Part shown: positions 34,060-47,000 of the stretch, piece by piece
Layout of the letters: each line of letters opens with the position of its first letter
Position numbering within the stretch: position 1 is the stretch's first letter
Assembly (NCBI GenBank): GCA_905147135.1
Contig: LR990067.1
Span: forward strand, 7,192,001 to 7,256,000
Source: Blastobasis lacticolella
Lineage: Eukaryota > Arthropoda > Insecta > Lepidoptera > Blastobasidae
Direction of reading: 5' to 3'
Length of the DNA stretch: 64,000 nucleotides
Translations under genes and position numbers: made by a program
The notes under the pieces: generated by a model
What the model was told of the DNA's origin: nothing
Databases searched by the model: none
What the model saw: the letters and a program-made list of their open reading frames with translations, nothing else

Positions 34060-34830
34060 CATAATTACTGCATTACATTGCGCGCCCTGTGTCTTAATGT
34101 ATGTACTAGCTGCAATACACATTATGTAGGCTTGCAATTAAGTCTCCCTTAAACGGACTGGTTTAAATTGCCTCGAGTGATACGTGTACTGATTTATTTT
34201 TGACCTAGCAACAGCCCTGGGGCGTGGTTGTCTCACTGTGACATATCCAATGCGTCATATTCTCTACCCAAAAAACTGTATTTAAAAGTCACTGAAATTG
34301 ATCGTCGACAATATACGACTGCCGAAGATAGTTGAGGAAATGTTGACATTTCAATGTCTATATTAATGGAGATATGTGGCTAGAAAATGTCACAGTGCGA
34401 GAATTAGGCCCCCATTAGGGGCACAAACCCCCATATGCATACAAAATGAAAATGTAGAATACTTGAGTATGTTTAGAAGAACTAAATAAACGAATACAGA
34501 CCTTGATTTATCCATATACATACATAAATGCTTTACTTTAGATCATTTAAAGGTCTCTGGTCTATCAATTATAGTTTAAGATTTTTAAGTTCTTGTGTAT
34601 TCTTTTAATGGAATTCCTCTGTTATTCAACATAAATATTTTGAGAGTCTGATGCTGAATATAATGTATACAATTATAATTTACTTTTATAGATATGTAAA
34701 ATAATATATTTATATACGTAAGCACTATGTTCTATTATAAATAATAAAATATTAATGATAAAATGTTTATAATATAATATCGATAATGTAGATTATGATA
34801 TAAATAATCATAAAATATTAATAAAAATAA
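34060..34830. other. Unassigned AT-rich sequence
   Basis: No gene or repeat named; 34680-34830 is almost pure AT. Confidence 0.3.
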
Positions 34831-34965
34831 TATGCTTAGACAATTCACACAGCGCCATCTATAAATTAAGCAAAGCCAGAATAAGTTTGAAGAAGAAGTT
34901 GGAAGCCAGAAAACTTATAACTACTTATATATTTTTAAATACATACTTATTGTACTTATATTTCC
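34830..34965 (-). mobile_element. SINE family B, degenerate 3' half
   Basis: 'gacaattcacacagcgccat' then diverged tail. Confidence 0.6.
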
Positions 34966-35317
34966 TTATCTTTAGAGATGTAAGGTACTAGTCGCCTTGA
35001 ATAACGGCCATGAGCGGAATACGTGTTTTTCTAGTCTTTAGACTTCACCGTCGAACACTAAAAACGAGTACCTATAACTCCAAAGCTATCGACCAATCGC
35101 TGCTTAAACACCTATGGGTCGTAAACCGGAAAATGACTCATCAAAACACATCTGAGGGTCAGGCGACTCACGCAAAAACCCACACGGCTAAGGATGTGGC
35201 TTTTAATCTACCGTATATGTACGGTTCGCCACAAAAGTTGAGCTATTAATTTTATTAGAATTCAATGATTTAACGATCAAAGATAGGCGCAATTAGTGAC
35301 AGTCTTCTTTACGTTAG

Positions 35318-35395
35318 TGGAGGGCATTGCCATGATCTCCACATTTGGCTTGTAGACCGCAGCATTCAAAATGTTCGCAGAAAATTGCCATTTTA
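35318..35395 (-). mobile_element. Family A retroposon fragment
   Basis: 'gagggcattgccatgatctc' to 'ccgcagcattcaaaatgtt'. Confidence 0.55.
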
Positions 35396-35539
35396 TTATT
35401 TACATGTCATTAGACATCTGTCATCATTATAGATCCGGTGACGGGTGGCTCAGTTTTTAGCATATACATGTCAGTTCAAATGCATTTCAAAATAAAGTGC
35501 CGCCATTTTACTTCAGTTAAAATTTTGGCCTGGCAGTAG

Positions 35540-35688
35540 GGCTATTGGCTATGTCAGCGGACAACTGAATTTGGGATATAATAATCTTACACTACTCTAA
35601 TTTGGTAGACGCTATTGCCAGTGGCCAATGACGTAGTGTAGAATTATCTAATGTCAAATTCAATTGCTAACTGAGTTAGAAAATGGCC
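35540..35688. mobile_element. MITE family D
   Basis: 'ggctattggctatgtcagcg' to 'ctgagttagaaaatggcc', inverted ends of about 35 bp. Confidence 0.78.
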
Positions 35689-36029
35689 TTGCAGATAAGT
35701 TTGTGACACTTGAGGATCTATCGTTGGAGCTATGATAGGATCTATTAAATTGCCCCTACTTCAGTCATCTCGTTACATCGCATGTGTGTGGAAGAGCTTG
35801 GTGCTATTCTAAAAAAAGCTAACAAAGATGCAATATATAATTTAATGTAGGTAGGTTATTTTCTGTAACTGCATACACACTCGGTAGTTTTTCTTATCAT
35901 CACGTTTGTCAATATTTTATTTTAAATGTTGTGTACAATTGTAATTTGGCATCAAATTTGTAACGGTTTAGAGTCTAGAGTCTAGATAAAAGACGATAAT
36001 TTGTTGTCTGTTATTGTACCTTTTTTTTT

Positions 36030-36310
36030 TTATGTCAAACGATAGGCAAACAGGCAAGCGGGCCACCTGATGGAAAGTGGTCACCACTGCCTATAGACAT
36101 TAGCCACACTAAGATTATCGCTAATGCGTTGCCTACCTCTATAACACGTTGCTCTGGCAGCAAAAGGCAAATGCTACTCCACTGCCAAAGCCACGGTTCC
36201 CCAAATCCCCACCCCATGGAGCACTGGAAACCTTACTCACAGGCAGAAACACAATACTATTTAAAAGAGTATTAGCTGCGATATTCTGTAAGGTGGAGGT
36301 ACTTCCCCAG
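36030..36310 (-). mobile_element. LINE 3' UTR and adjoining non-coding sequence
   Basis: 'cgggccacctgatggaaagt' is the complement of the LINE tail at 25500-25560; continues with 'acaatactatttaaaagagt'. Confidence 0.55.
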
Positions 36311-36640
36311 TCGGGCTTATCTAAAATAAAATAAAATAAATAAATAGTCTCAATCTTAGTGGAACGTCCAACACGGAAGCCGTCAAGGTCCAGCGCGAAA
36401 TGAGATGGGCGTCCATTAGAGCACGCATCCTTTCGCGTAAAGACATAATGGTTCCATGACTTTGTTAACGTTGATTGCGAACTCATGCTTCGATTGATGG
36501 CTCATGTTGTAGGCCTGTCATTTTTTATTGTTTTTAGGCTTCCGCTAAAGACTAGAGGTAAGAACGGGGGCCATAATTTTTAAAACCGCTCGCATCCACT
36601 CGAGTACTCGTTTGGGTACGGGCTCATTACCTCTTATACA

Positions 36641-36901
36641 TCATTGGCCGTGTGGTGTCCGGCAGAGTAGAATAGCACCAACCCCTTACACTCGTGGGTG
36701 TCGTACAAGGCGACTAATGTTATCGAGGCAAAAGATCAAGAGTCTCCGTACGCTGGAAAATGGGCAGCAGCATTTTCCTATGTTATATTTAAACACTGCG
36801 ATCTCCAACCCGCCTGCCCAGTGTGGAGATTAGGGAATAGCCTCCATTTTCGTGGGAGAGGCCCTAAGTCCTGCAGTGGACTGTTACGGGCTGTAATGAT
36901 G
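36641..36901 (+). mobile_element. Family A retroposon with 12-bp target duplication
   Basis: Flanked by ACCTCTTATACA at 36629-36640 and 36902-36913. Confidence 0.9.
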
Positions 36902-37315
36902 ACCTCTTATACACTCGTGGTAAGTTGCTAGAGCTTGAAAAGACAAGCATTAGAAGAAGAGCGAGCGCTCGCGTGGATCAAAATTAAGGCCCCAGAACTC
37001 ATAAAGAGTCAGTTTGTCGGTAACTCGAGTTTTTTCACGGGAACATGTATATTCATATCGAAACTTGGAAGTAACATAAGCTTGCATGCTCACATCAAAA
37101 CTGAAAACCGTTTGAATCGAAGCGAGCGATTCAAATATAGGACTCATAGTATCTCTAACAAAGCTGTAGATATATTCAGAACCTAGTGCTAACCGATAGA
37201 ATAGAGTGAAAGCGGTAGATCTAAGTAGATGACGCAACTCGGATGCCTGGCCTGTACGTACCTACTGCTGAAAAACCTATTACGTAGGTAGATATTTAGT
37301 TCTATTATGGTCACG

Positions 37316-37669
37316 TAATACAATGGAGCGTCGGTGGCCGAGCGGTTAAGGTATCCGACTCGTAAGCGAGAGGTACGGTGTTCGAATACCGCTACGGCCA
37401 TGTATCAATGACTCTTTTCTGAGTTATGTACATTAGTTGAATGCTAACGGTGAGGGAAAACATCGTGATGAAATCTACATATTCAGGTGACTGAATGTGT
37501 GTGTAACCATGATTCTATCTGGTCAGGTTCCCCTGGTACACGGAGGTCAAATGGCAGTCGCTCCACTGTAATTAGCTGATCTGCCAAATCCTGGATCATG
37601 GTCAAGGCAGACCCCGGACCGTCGTGCGCGAGCGCATAACCGGGACATTAACGCTAAGATAAATATTTT
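37316..37669 (+). mobile_element. SINE family C, complete with target duplication
   Basis: 354-bp element with TTATGGTCACG at 37305-37315 and 37670-37680. tRNA-like head from 37325 (A-box 'ggtggccgagcggtt', B-box 'ggtgttcgaatacc'), body, and a tail ending in 'aagataaatattttt'. The best reference copy in the window. Confidence 0.9.
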
Positions 37670-37947
37670 TTATGGTCACGAAGATAAATTATAAAAAGTA
37701 TGTATTGTTACAATGAACATTTATGTATACTTACATCAAACATACTGTCACGCTTTGTCCCCGTAAAAGTAAGTAGAGAAAATCAATCAGAAATTCTGCA
37801 AATCAATTTAATCAGAAGGCCGGGTATCGAACGGGGTCATAAACGTGACAGACTGGCATGGTTGATTACTGAACCACCCAACAGATAAAATCGAGTTCTC
37901 ATTTATAATTTATAAGTTTTTAATACCTAAAGACTTTTTAGGTACTT

Positions 37948-38203
37948 GTAGAGCTCGTCTAATCTAAAATGACGCGCCCCACTATCGCATTAACGCACAC
38001 AAGCAAGTTTGAAATATGGACGCAATACATATACAAATGCCGTTGTAATTGGTCATTCAGATGCCGGTGAAATTCAAACGTAGGAGCACGCGTCGTTCAT
38101 TGGCTCCCACACAGATGAAGTGTCGTTATCAATATTTGCACTCACACATCGAAATCAACTAACTAAGTAGTGGGGCGCGTCATTTTAGACCAGACGAGCT
38201 CTA
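37948..38203. mobile_element. Family F short copy (MITE)
   Basis: GTAGAGCTCGTCTAATCTAA and complement; possible CTT duplication at each side. The interior matches the right arm of 14916-16078. Confidence 0.8.
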
Positions 38204-38386
38204 CCTTGGTCTACCAGAGCGTAGCAAGGGGAAAAGGCTAGCTAAGTAGTGAATTGAATGAAGAGTTTTCCCTTTTACAATTAAACAATGTAATTCCCTG
38301 CGGACATACACAATGCACTTTCGATTTCACTTTCTTATGTATACGTTGATGCAACTTGCATTATGCAGAATTATACTTTTATTATA

Positions 38387-38525
38387 GTAACCACTAACCG
38401 ACGCTCTAACATCGTAAGGTAGGAAACCACATTCAGGCGACTCAGCTGGTCAGGGTCACTGAGGTCAGATGACAATCGCTATTACCTGATCTGCCAAATC
38501 ATAACCCTAATATTGACATCTAGAT
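38387..38525 (+). mobile_element. SINE family C fragment
   Basis: 'aaccactaaccgacgctcta' to 'acctgatctgccaaatcata'. Confidence 0.65.
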
Positions 38526-38527
38526 AT

Positions 38528-38612
38528 TTTTTGTAATGTACGGCAGACAAACAGACAAGTTTTACACCTGATGAAAAGTAGTCACCGCCACCTATGGACA
38601 TAGAACATGGAA
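38528..38612 (-). mobile_element. LINE 3' tail fragment
   Basis: 'acggcagacaaacagacaag' to 'cgccacctatggacat'. Confidence 0.55.
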
Positions 38613-38749
38613 GATGATTATTTTGCTCACAGGATGCATGGACTTTTCTGGAAACCAGAGCGCTGTGACAGGCATAAGCCCTCACAGCATTATGTTGAGA
38701 CTGGTCCATTTCGGTTTCCGTTATATTACTGGCTGATCTTACATAATTT

Positions 38750-39270
38750 TCAATAAATATAATTTACTAGTAATGTGGAACCGAATAAAGTACTATCTAT
38801 GTAAATTTTTAAAGCCGACTAATTCGTTGTAGGTATGACTGTACATTTTAAAAAGGGAAATCAAAAAGAACGACTGCAACTAACTGTTATAAGTTTATAG
38901 CACAAGTTTGATTAATATTAATGAAAACACAACTAAAATAATAATCAACGCAATTAAAGTTTTTGGAGCAAAACGTAAACACATTTGGTAAAGTTTTCAC
39001 AGCAGGCAAAAGTAGGTCATAGGTGTGGTATGGTTTACTTATCTGGCCACATTTGGTGTAAAATCAACATTTGCTCAAGTTTGCTCAATGTACCTATTTC
39101 GAACCAGATCGTCATACTAATACCTATGGTTATTTAAACAGCTATTTGGATATTTCGACACATTGTAAAGAATTAGTCCATAGTCTTACCCCATCTGTGA
39201 GACGGATGCGTGAACTTTATGTACCTATGTTAAGAGTTCTTAAAAATATTTCTTTATCTAAACTATAATA
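38750..39270. other. Unassigned intronic sequence
   Basis: No repeat or gene recognised. Confidence 0.3.
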
Positions 39271-39275
39271 GGTGA

Positions 39276-39478
39276 ATTTTAAATCGTTCGCCTCGATTTG
39301 AACAATTTTCAATTTTGATTTTGGGCATGAAAGATTCAATATTTCGTTCTATGACGCTGATACGCTTCTATGACGCGTTCTATGAGGGAAAACCCTATCT
39401 TGGAACCGGTCGCTCTCGGTGAAGCTAATGTAAAACCGTTCGACTCAAGGCAAGCGGTTCAAAAATAGGGCTTATCGA
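39276..39478. mobile_element. Family Q inverted-repeat element
   Basis: Left 'aaatcgttcgcctcgatttg', right 'aggcaagcggttcaaaaata': diverged inverted ends. Confidence 0.55.
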
Positions 39479-39723
39479 GATAGTCAGCAACCTGGGATGG
39501 ACGGCTTTTTGACATAAGGCCTTGACGGTATATTAGTATTATCGAACCGATTTCAAAAATTCTTTTACTAATACGAAAGCACATTCTTTTCGCCCAAGTG
39601 TAATACAAACACTGTTCAACCAGCCTCACGGTCCCAGCGGAAAACCTTGTACAATTGCACTCGACGATGTGGGTCAAATTCTCAGGACGACAGATTCTGA
39701 TAACAGTTTCTTCAGGAGGTACT

Positions 39724-39775
39724 TCATCATCATCTTGTCGTCAATCCCAGTTATAGGCACTCTCACGCGCATACG
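39724..39775 (-). mobile_element. SINE family C tail fragment
   Basis: 'atcatcttgtcgtcaatccc', 'ctctcacgcgca'. Confidence 0.5.
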
Positions 39776-39789
39776 TTGACGTAGGAATT

Positions 39790-40560
39790 CAAAGCAATGA
39801 TCGAAAAACCACCAAATACATTCGCCAATCTAATTCACCAAGCCAACGTATGTAATATTCGACAACCAATGGACTGATTACACCACGAGGCTGCATATCG
39901 CCCAGGGTCCGATATCTACTGTCATTGTTGCGAGTTGCGACACAGCCTGCGCTAGTTAGAAGCTGATAGCCATCTGTGGAAAGGGCGTCGGACTATGAAT
40001 TACGTTGTACTATGCTAGGCTGTTGGGTAGATAGATTCTGACTCTTTGGCCTTTAATATTCTGTGCTCTCGATAAGATATTGTCTGGCAAAGTGGAGAAA
40101 ACAAAGCAGGAAAGTCGTCATCAGCCGGGATTGACCGCTCGGACGATGACGATGACTCTTAATAAGTTATTGCTCCCTTTATTAGGAGCCGTCGGTGTCA
40201 AACTGCAGGGCGAAGGCGTCTCTCTCAATTTTCCCTTTATATTAGTAGGCAAAAAATATTTTTTACACATGATAGGCTTTAAGTGTGCTGGCATAAAGTT
40301 GAATATAATGTGTACGTTATCAAGATACTTATGACTCTATGACCCATGCTAATGCATAAAATAAACCTGAAATAAACCTTATACTTTTTTTTCTTTTAGA
40401 CCGATATCGCTCAGTACATGGTACTGGTTAAGTAATACCATTCACGGGCCAAAGCCAAGTGAATGGTATGGTGTAACGTCGTAATCTTAAGTATAACTGG
40501 TAGACACTTGGGGATGTGGGATTATTATTATTATCCATTTAACCTTATTAATTTTTTATA
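39790..40560. other. Unassigned intronic sequence before exon 1
   Basis: No repeat family named; no coding evidence. An 84-codon open frame at 40080 has no motif. Confidence 0.3.
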
Positions 40561-40569
40561 AATTTATTA

Positions 40570-40895
40570 AGGCAAGATTTTTTAATGCTACTTAATGACA
40601 AATGGGCAGATAACCCACCTCATGATAAGTGGTAACTATCGCCCATAACATCAACAATCCATACATTTATAATAGGTTGCAGGTAACAAAAATGCAGAAC
40701 CGCAGGTGCGCTGTCACTGTGAGGACTAAGATGAAATGCCTCATGCCTGTAATTTCGCTGGCTATCTTATCCTTCAAACCGGAACACAGCAATACAAGCA
40801 TTGTTGCTTGGCGGCAGAAATAGATAAGGCGGTGGTACTCAACCAGGCGTACTACTTAGGCTTGACTGATTCCTACCACATGATAAATCCTACCA
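40570..40895 (+). mobile_element. Family K repeat next to coding exon 1
   Basis: 'aatgacaaatgggcagataa' to 'ctaccacatgataaatccta'. Other copies at 26030, 43860, 63260 and 59685. Confidence 0.7.
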
Positions 40896-40953
40896 AATGT
40901 CCAATCCACTACAATTATAAAATGGTTAAACAACGTGTTTTTAATTGTTCCAG

Positions 40954-41025
40954 ACTGAACAATGTGGTGGCTGCTCCTTGCGGTGCTGGCCATGGCCGCG
41001 GGCAAGCAGATCCCAGTCAGCACAG
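40954..41025 (+). CDS. ZP gene coding exon 1: signal peptide
   Basis: The acceptor TTGTTCCAG ends at 40953, eight untranslated bases follow, and ATG is at 40962. The 21 complete codons read Met-Trp-Trp then a Leu/Ala-rich core (MWWLLLAVLAMAAG), a textbook signal peptide with probable cleavage after about residue 14. The donor CACAG|GTAAGG ends the exon at 41025 in phase 1. The ATG is the first in the exon, and a clear acceptor lies before it, so at least one untranslated exon must exist upstream. A repeat (family K) ends about 60 bp before the acceptor. Confidence 0.85.
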
Positions 41026-44000
41026 GTAAGGATCTATAGCAAAAATATTGGAAAGTTAGCTACCTTCACGGCTAATGGCGTGCGAGAGCACACTTGTGCT
41101 AGCAGTGCTGACCGACCGAAGAAGTCGGATAACCCAACACTAATTTTACATAAATTCAAATATTTTCTAAACTATTGAACCGAGTTTAATGACACAAAGC
41201 TTAGAACCAAACTACCATCTTAACGTTTATCGGCTCCAGAGCACTGAGAATGGCAGACTTTTTGACTTTCAATACTTTTGGTTAGCGACTTCCATGAAGA
41301 AATAGTTCCTATGGAATGAAATTTGTGTTATAAAATAATAATGTAAGAGTTTGGTTTTTGTTATTTACCCCGACGAAAGAAGACGGGTGTTATAAATCGG
41401 ATGTGTGGATCCGTGGGGGTGTATTATCTGTTATCTGTCTAGCATCGTAGCTCCCGAACGGATGGGCCGATGTCGGAATGATGACGGATGGAAATCGGTC
41501 GAACTTATTTGAAAGCAAATTTAATCGGAATAGTTCTTAGTTTGTTTCTTTAAAATCGGTTTAGTAGTTTAAAAAATATTGAACAATATGTACACTTGGT
41601 CGGGGGTAATCCGACTTTCTGTCGGAGGTTATACAATATATGTATTTTTATTTCCTGTAATGTTATAAATTGATGCAATAAAGATATTACATACATACAT
41701 ATATTCAGACATGTCAATGATGAGACTGTTTCTGGAAAATCTCTTTGCCCACGGGTGGTCCAGCCCAGCACAATGAAATTAACACTTCGCATGCCAATGA
41801 TCAGTTTGAGCATGCATTGTCGTAGGCATGGGCAGAGACACTATCGACAAAGTTGGGTATCGATTTTTAAACATTAATATCGACTTGGCCCTACTTTGCT
41901 TCTTTAGGTATCAAAACTGTAAGCTGTTTTGGATGATGACGATTCTTAAACGGTATTCGATATAAGTAGATAAAATTCTCACAAAAGTGAAATATACTCG
42001 AATATAACAGCAACAACCAACAAAGATCTCATTCAGACAACCTTTGGGAAAATGTAATTTATCACTGTATCTCAAAAAGTGTAAGGTCGTTATTATTTAT
42101 CAAAGTAAAAGTATCGATTTTATTAGCAAATAATATCTTATTTGATTACTCAACATCGATGTTTTACCATCTATATAGGTCCACTCTATTTTTTGACACA
42201 TAAAATTATTACACACAAACAAAACAAAACAGAAAAACAAATCTTAACCAACACTAAATAAAACTGTTGTCTAATATCTAATTAGTACTATTTCTTTAAG
42301 TTTCTTATGTATAATAAATTGTTAAATTAATATTTAAAACTAAACAAAATTTTACGAATTTATAATCTGAAATACCATATCAATTATTCACCTAACGACT
42401 ACAATTCATAAAACTTAACTAAATGACAGTAATTTATAATCCGAAATACCACTTCAATTATTCACCTAACGACATCTCGAAATATCGATTACTTTATTGC
42501 AAAACATCGATATTTTTCCACTCATATCGATACTTTTTCCCCAAGCTTACTTTATAGCTATCTGCTAAGGTGGGGGAGGGGCAAGAGGGGGCGGGTCAGC
42601 CTGTGTCAGTGACCCTGTCGGGCTGGATCTTAGCGTACAGACGGGGGGATATAGTCTCTTTTGTAGTATATTTTCGTGAAGGTGCTAACTAGAAGTTTGA
42701 ACCATAAAGTGGTTGAAAACAGTGGGGAGCTATTGGCTATCTCAGTGAACAACTGAATTTGACATATGGTATAATCTTACATTACTCTAATTTGGTAGAC
42801 ATTATAGCCAGTGGCCAACGTAGATGACGTAGTGTAGGGTTATTTAATGTCAAATTCAGTTGCCAACTGAATTAAACAATAGCCCCAGCTTACCGCGTGG
42901 TTAACATGTCTTCCACGCAGAGGTCCCGGGTTAGATTCCCGGCCGGGCAGAATTTGAAATGATTTAATTTAATTTCTGTTACGGCTCTGGGTGTTGTATG
43001 TATAATAAGTATGTATTAAAAAATATATACATTTTCTGGCACCCATAACACAGCTTTGCTTACTTTGGGGCTAGATGGCGCTGATTGTACAAGTATATTT
43101 ATTTATTTTATTTTTACTCGCTCCACTGTAATTATCTATTCTGCCAAATCCTGGATCATTGTCAAGACGGAACTCGGGCCCTTAACACCTCAGCAGAGAG
43201 CACAACCGGGACATTAACTCCAAGATGATGATAAGTAAAGCTAATAACAGTTTTCATGTGTTTTTCATGAAATAATGGCCAGTAGTTGACCGAGAGAGCC
43301 CACAACAGTCCACTGTAGGACTTAGGGCCTCTCCCACGAAAGAGGATTATTTTGCCATAATCTCCACGCTTGACAGGCGGGTTGGAGATCGCAGTATTGC
43401 ACATTTAAGGAAGAAAAGAGCTGCTGCCCATTTTCCAGCCTACGGAGACTCTCGCCTCGAAAATATTAGTCGCCTTGTACGACACCCACGAGTGTAAGGG
43501 TTGGTCCTATTCTACTCCGCCCGACAGGGCCACTCTACCACTGCGAATATATTTGGCACTAACAACACCTACTCTCCCGGGTAATTTGGTGCCTCCACGA
43601 CCAAATTTTACCGAATCAGAAAGCATTTCAAATTGTGACTTAGCCTACACATTAGCTGGTACGTGTAGAAAGTATAACGTAACTCTGATACGCATCTCTC
43701 TGGATTTATTCTTTCGGAACGTAACTTACGTAGTTACGGACGCGTAACGTAGAGTGTAACGGAAACTTAAATTAGATGCCTTGCGGATGTTAAGTGTACT
43801 GAATCGTACCCCTCTGGTAAATTACATAGCATTGAGGGGTCAAATTCCTTTGTAGGTGACTGTACTTCCTACAATAGGTATTATTTTTTATCAGGTGGTA
43901 GGACTTTGTCAAGCCTGAGGAGACCGTGTGGGTGAATACCACCGCCTGATCTATTTCTGGCGCCAAGCAACAATGCTTGCATTGTCGTGTTCCGATTTGA

Positions 44001-47000
44001 AGAATAAGGTAGCCAGCGAAATTACAGCCATGAAGCATTTCATTTAAGTCTTCACAGTGATAACGCACCTGTGGTTCTGCATTTTTGTTACCTGCAACCT
44101 AAATGTATGAATTGTAGATGTTATGGGCGATAGTTACCACTTACCATAAGGTGGGCTATCTGCTCGTTTGCCACAGAGTAGCATAAAAAATTATGTAGAC
44201 TCTCTAGTGGTGTCCACGCGAAGGTCCAAAAGAACGTTTCTCGCTCGTACGATACGGATGTGGAATGAGCTTCCAGCCGCAGTTTTTCCTTTAGACTATG
44301 ACATAAGATCGATGAAGAGGTTGTTATCGCCCATTGGTAGCGCCCCTGGTGTTGCTGATGTCCATAGGCGGCGGTTACTACTTTCCATTAGGTTGCCTGT
44401 TTGTCTGCTGTGTAACATAAAAATAAAATAAAAAACTGGCTTTCAAATAAGTTCGACCCACTCGTACCCATTCTTCTATTTGCACTTTTATAAAATCAAA
44501 ACCGCTTTCAAGAGGACTAAAGTTCTTAGCGTATTGACGGGATAATGATCCCGGTCCCGGGTCTTGCTATCACGATGTTACAGGATTGCGATGGTCGTAA
44601 AACGACATAAGATCTTCACTGCGAAGCCACCATATTCCTAGTATTCTCACACCCGAGAGCTCGGGGTCCACCTTGACCATGATCCCGGATTTAGGTGATA
44701 AATATAAATATGCTTGGATATATTCACACAGAGTCATCTAGCCCCAAAGTAAGCAAAGCTTGTGTTGTGGGTGTTAGTGTATACTTCTTTTTCTTAAATA
44801 TATATACTTATTATACATACTACACCCAGACCCGGGCGTAGCCAGGTTTTGGTTTTAGGGGGCTCATCAAAACATATAAATATCGATCCGTAGCCCCTCC
44901 CCCCTCTAAAACATGGGGTAATCGTAATAAAAGTAACTGAAAACGAAAAATTAGCGAGCGTAGCGAGCATGAAATTTTTCAAATGTTGGTAAAATTGACT
45001 CGGTTAAAACATGGTACCTAAATAAAATAAAAACCTTTTAGCACCGTAAATCCGAATTAAGTACGCGGCGCGATTAGTGTGAATATTTAATAAATTTTTC
45101 AATATTTGTTTGAAATGAGCTGTAGCAAACTTATTAAAGAAAACTAATGACAGCGAGCGTAGCGAGTTCGAAATTTTTTGTATTTTGGCTGTAAAAATAT
45201 GGATTGATCACGCGGCGCAGGTGTGAAATAATTTGACTTGTACGTTAACCAACTGAACCACTCAGGTCGTCGGTGATGATGATGATGATTAAAGACTGTA
45301 TTATCCCATTCCCTTCCAGAGCTGGAGACCACAACAATAGCAGAATCCTCATCCACGGCGTGGCCGGGCGTAGCTCCACTTGACACGCTCAGCGTGGCTT
45401 GCGAAAGGGACAGGATGTATGTCACTGTCTCGCTCGCACACAGGGACGATGGCGAGAATGGGTGAGTAATTATATACATACTTTTTTGTATAATCCACAT
45501 GAAATTCATGGTCATCTTGACGATGTCCTGATTGTGATGAAAATGTTAATTTACTTTAACTTGGTTTGGTAGTTTTTCAACAGTTCCTACTAACTGTTTA
45601 TAGGTTTGGTTTCTTATGATATTTCGATTTTTAAAGCACATAATATAGGTATATAAGCTTCCAACGGAAGAAAAAAATAATCATGGCTTTAATGTCCTGT
45701 TGTGCTCTCACGCAAGGGCCCTGGGTACGCCTTAACCATGATCCAGGATTTGGCGCATCAGGTAATTACAGTGGAGCGGCTGCCATCTGACCTCCGTGAC
45801 TCTGTTAACAGGGCAACATGACCAGATTGGATCGTTTACACATTCAGTGATCAATTAATGTACACAACTCAAAAAAGAGTCATTGGTACCCACTAAGCCA
45901 TCGATGCTCTGCCTACCTCGATTGGCCACCTCCATCTTGTTTAAAAAAAATATTTTATTTTTTTATTAAGTTTACTACTCTTTATGCACTAAAATTTTAT
46001 TATTACACGTAAACAAAACAAAACTGAAAAACAAGTCTTAACTGATTACGTATCTCTATATGTATAAAACTAAATTACTTACTATTCAAAAACTAGCCTA
46101 AAGATTGAATACATTGAATTACTATTTATACAAATTCTATACAAGCCTAACAAGATGGACAACTAAAAACTTAAATCTAACAAATATTCACGTAGGTTTT
46201 ATAATAACTTATTTGTACCACCGTGTAAAGTGTAATGGCCAGAGAGGGGCAATTACACTTTTATTCTAGTCGTCATCAACAAAACCACAGACACACTCTT
46301 TCATTTGTATTTAAAGCAAGTATAATCTATAATTATAGCCACTTAACAAAAAACTAAAAAATCCATATTCAATAGCACCAAGAAACCTATTCAAAACAGG
46401 AATATGGCGTCTTTTTAAGTAAAAAAAACGAAGATTTATTACAAAATTTATGCGCCGAGAAACGTAAGTTATTTTTACTCGTGCAAACAAAATTAAGAAA
46501 CGTCGCGCGTCGATGGCACAATGGCTAACTAATCAGGCTCGTGAGCGAGAGGTACCTAGTTCGATCATTTTCTGAGACATGTACATAAGTTTTACACTAA
46601 CCGATGCTTTTACGGTGTGGGAAAGTATCGTGAGGAAACCTGGATCCAATCTGGTCAGGTTCCCCTGTTAATAGGGTTACAGAGGTCAGATGGCGTAGGT
46701 AATTACCTGATCTGCCAAATTCTGAATCTTGATCAAGGCGGACCCAGGGCCCTCGTGCGCGAGAGTACAACCGGGACATTAACGCCAAGATGAAATGATG
46801 ATTTATTTTGAATGCTGCGATCTCCAAGCCAAACGTGGAGATCATGGCAATGCCCTCCACTATTGTAAAGAAGACTTTGTCACTTATTGCGACCATCTTT
46901 GACCGTTAAACCTTTTAGGAAGACATTTACGTAGTTAGCGCAACACGTTGATTATAACTTCACTTCAAAAGAATTAACAAATTATTATAAAATCTGTGAT

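Noticed and set aside
36641..36901. Family A reading frames (about 65 codons, repeated) as a small protein family
   Set aside because: The frames recur in every copy with stops and shifts in many, in both orientations; they reflect the repeat itself.
45144..45515. 123-codon minus-strand open frame
   Set aside because: It is antisense to ZP exon 2 and runs through the GAT repeat, giving a poly-His stretch.
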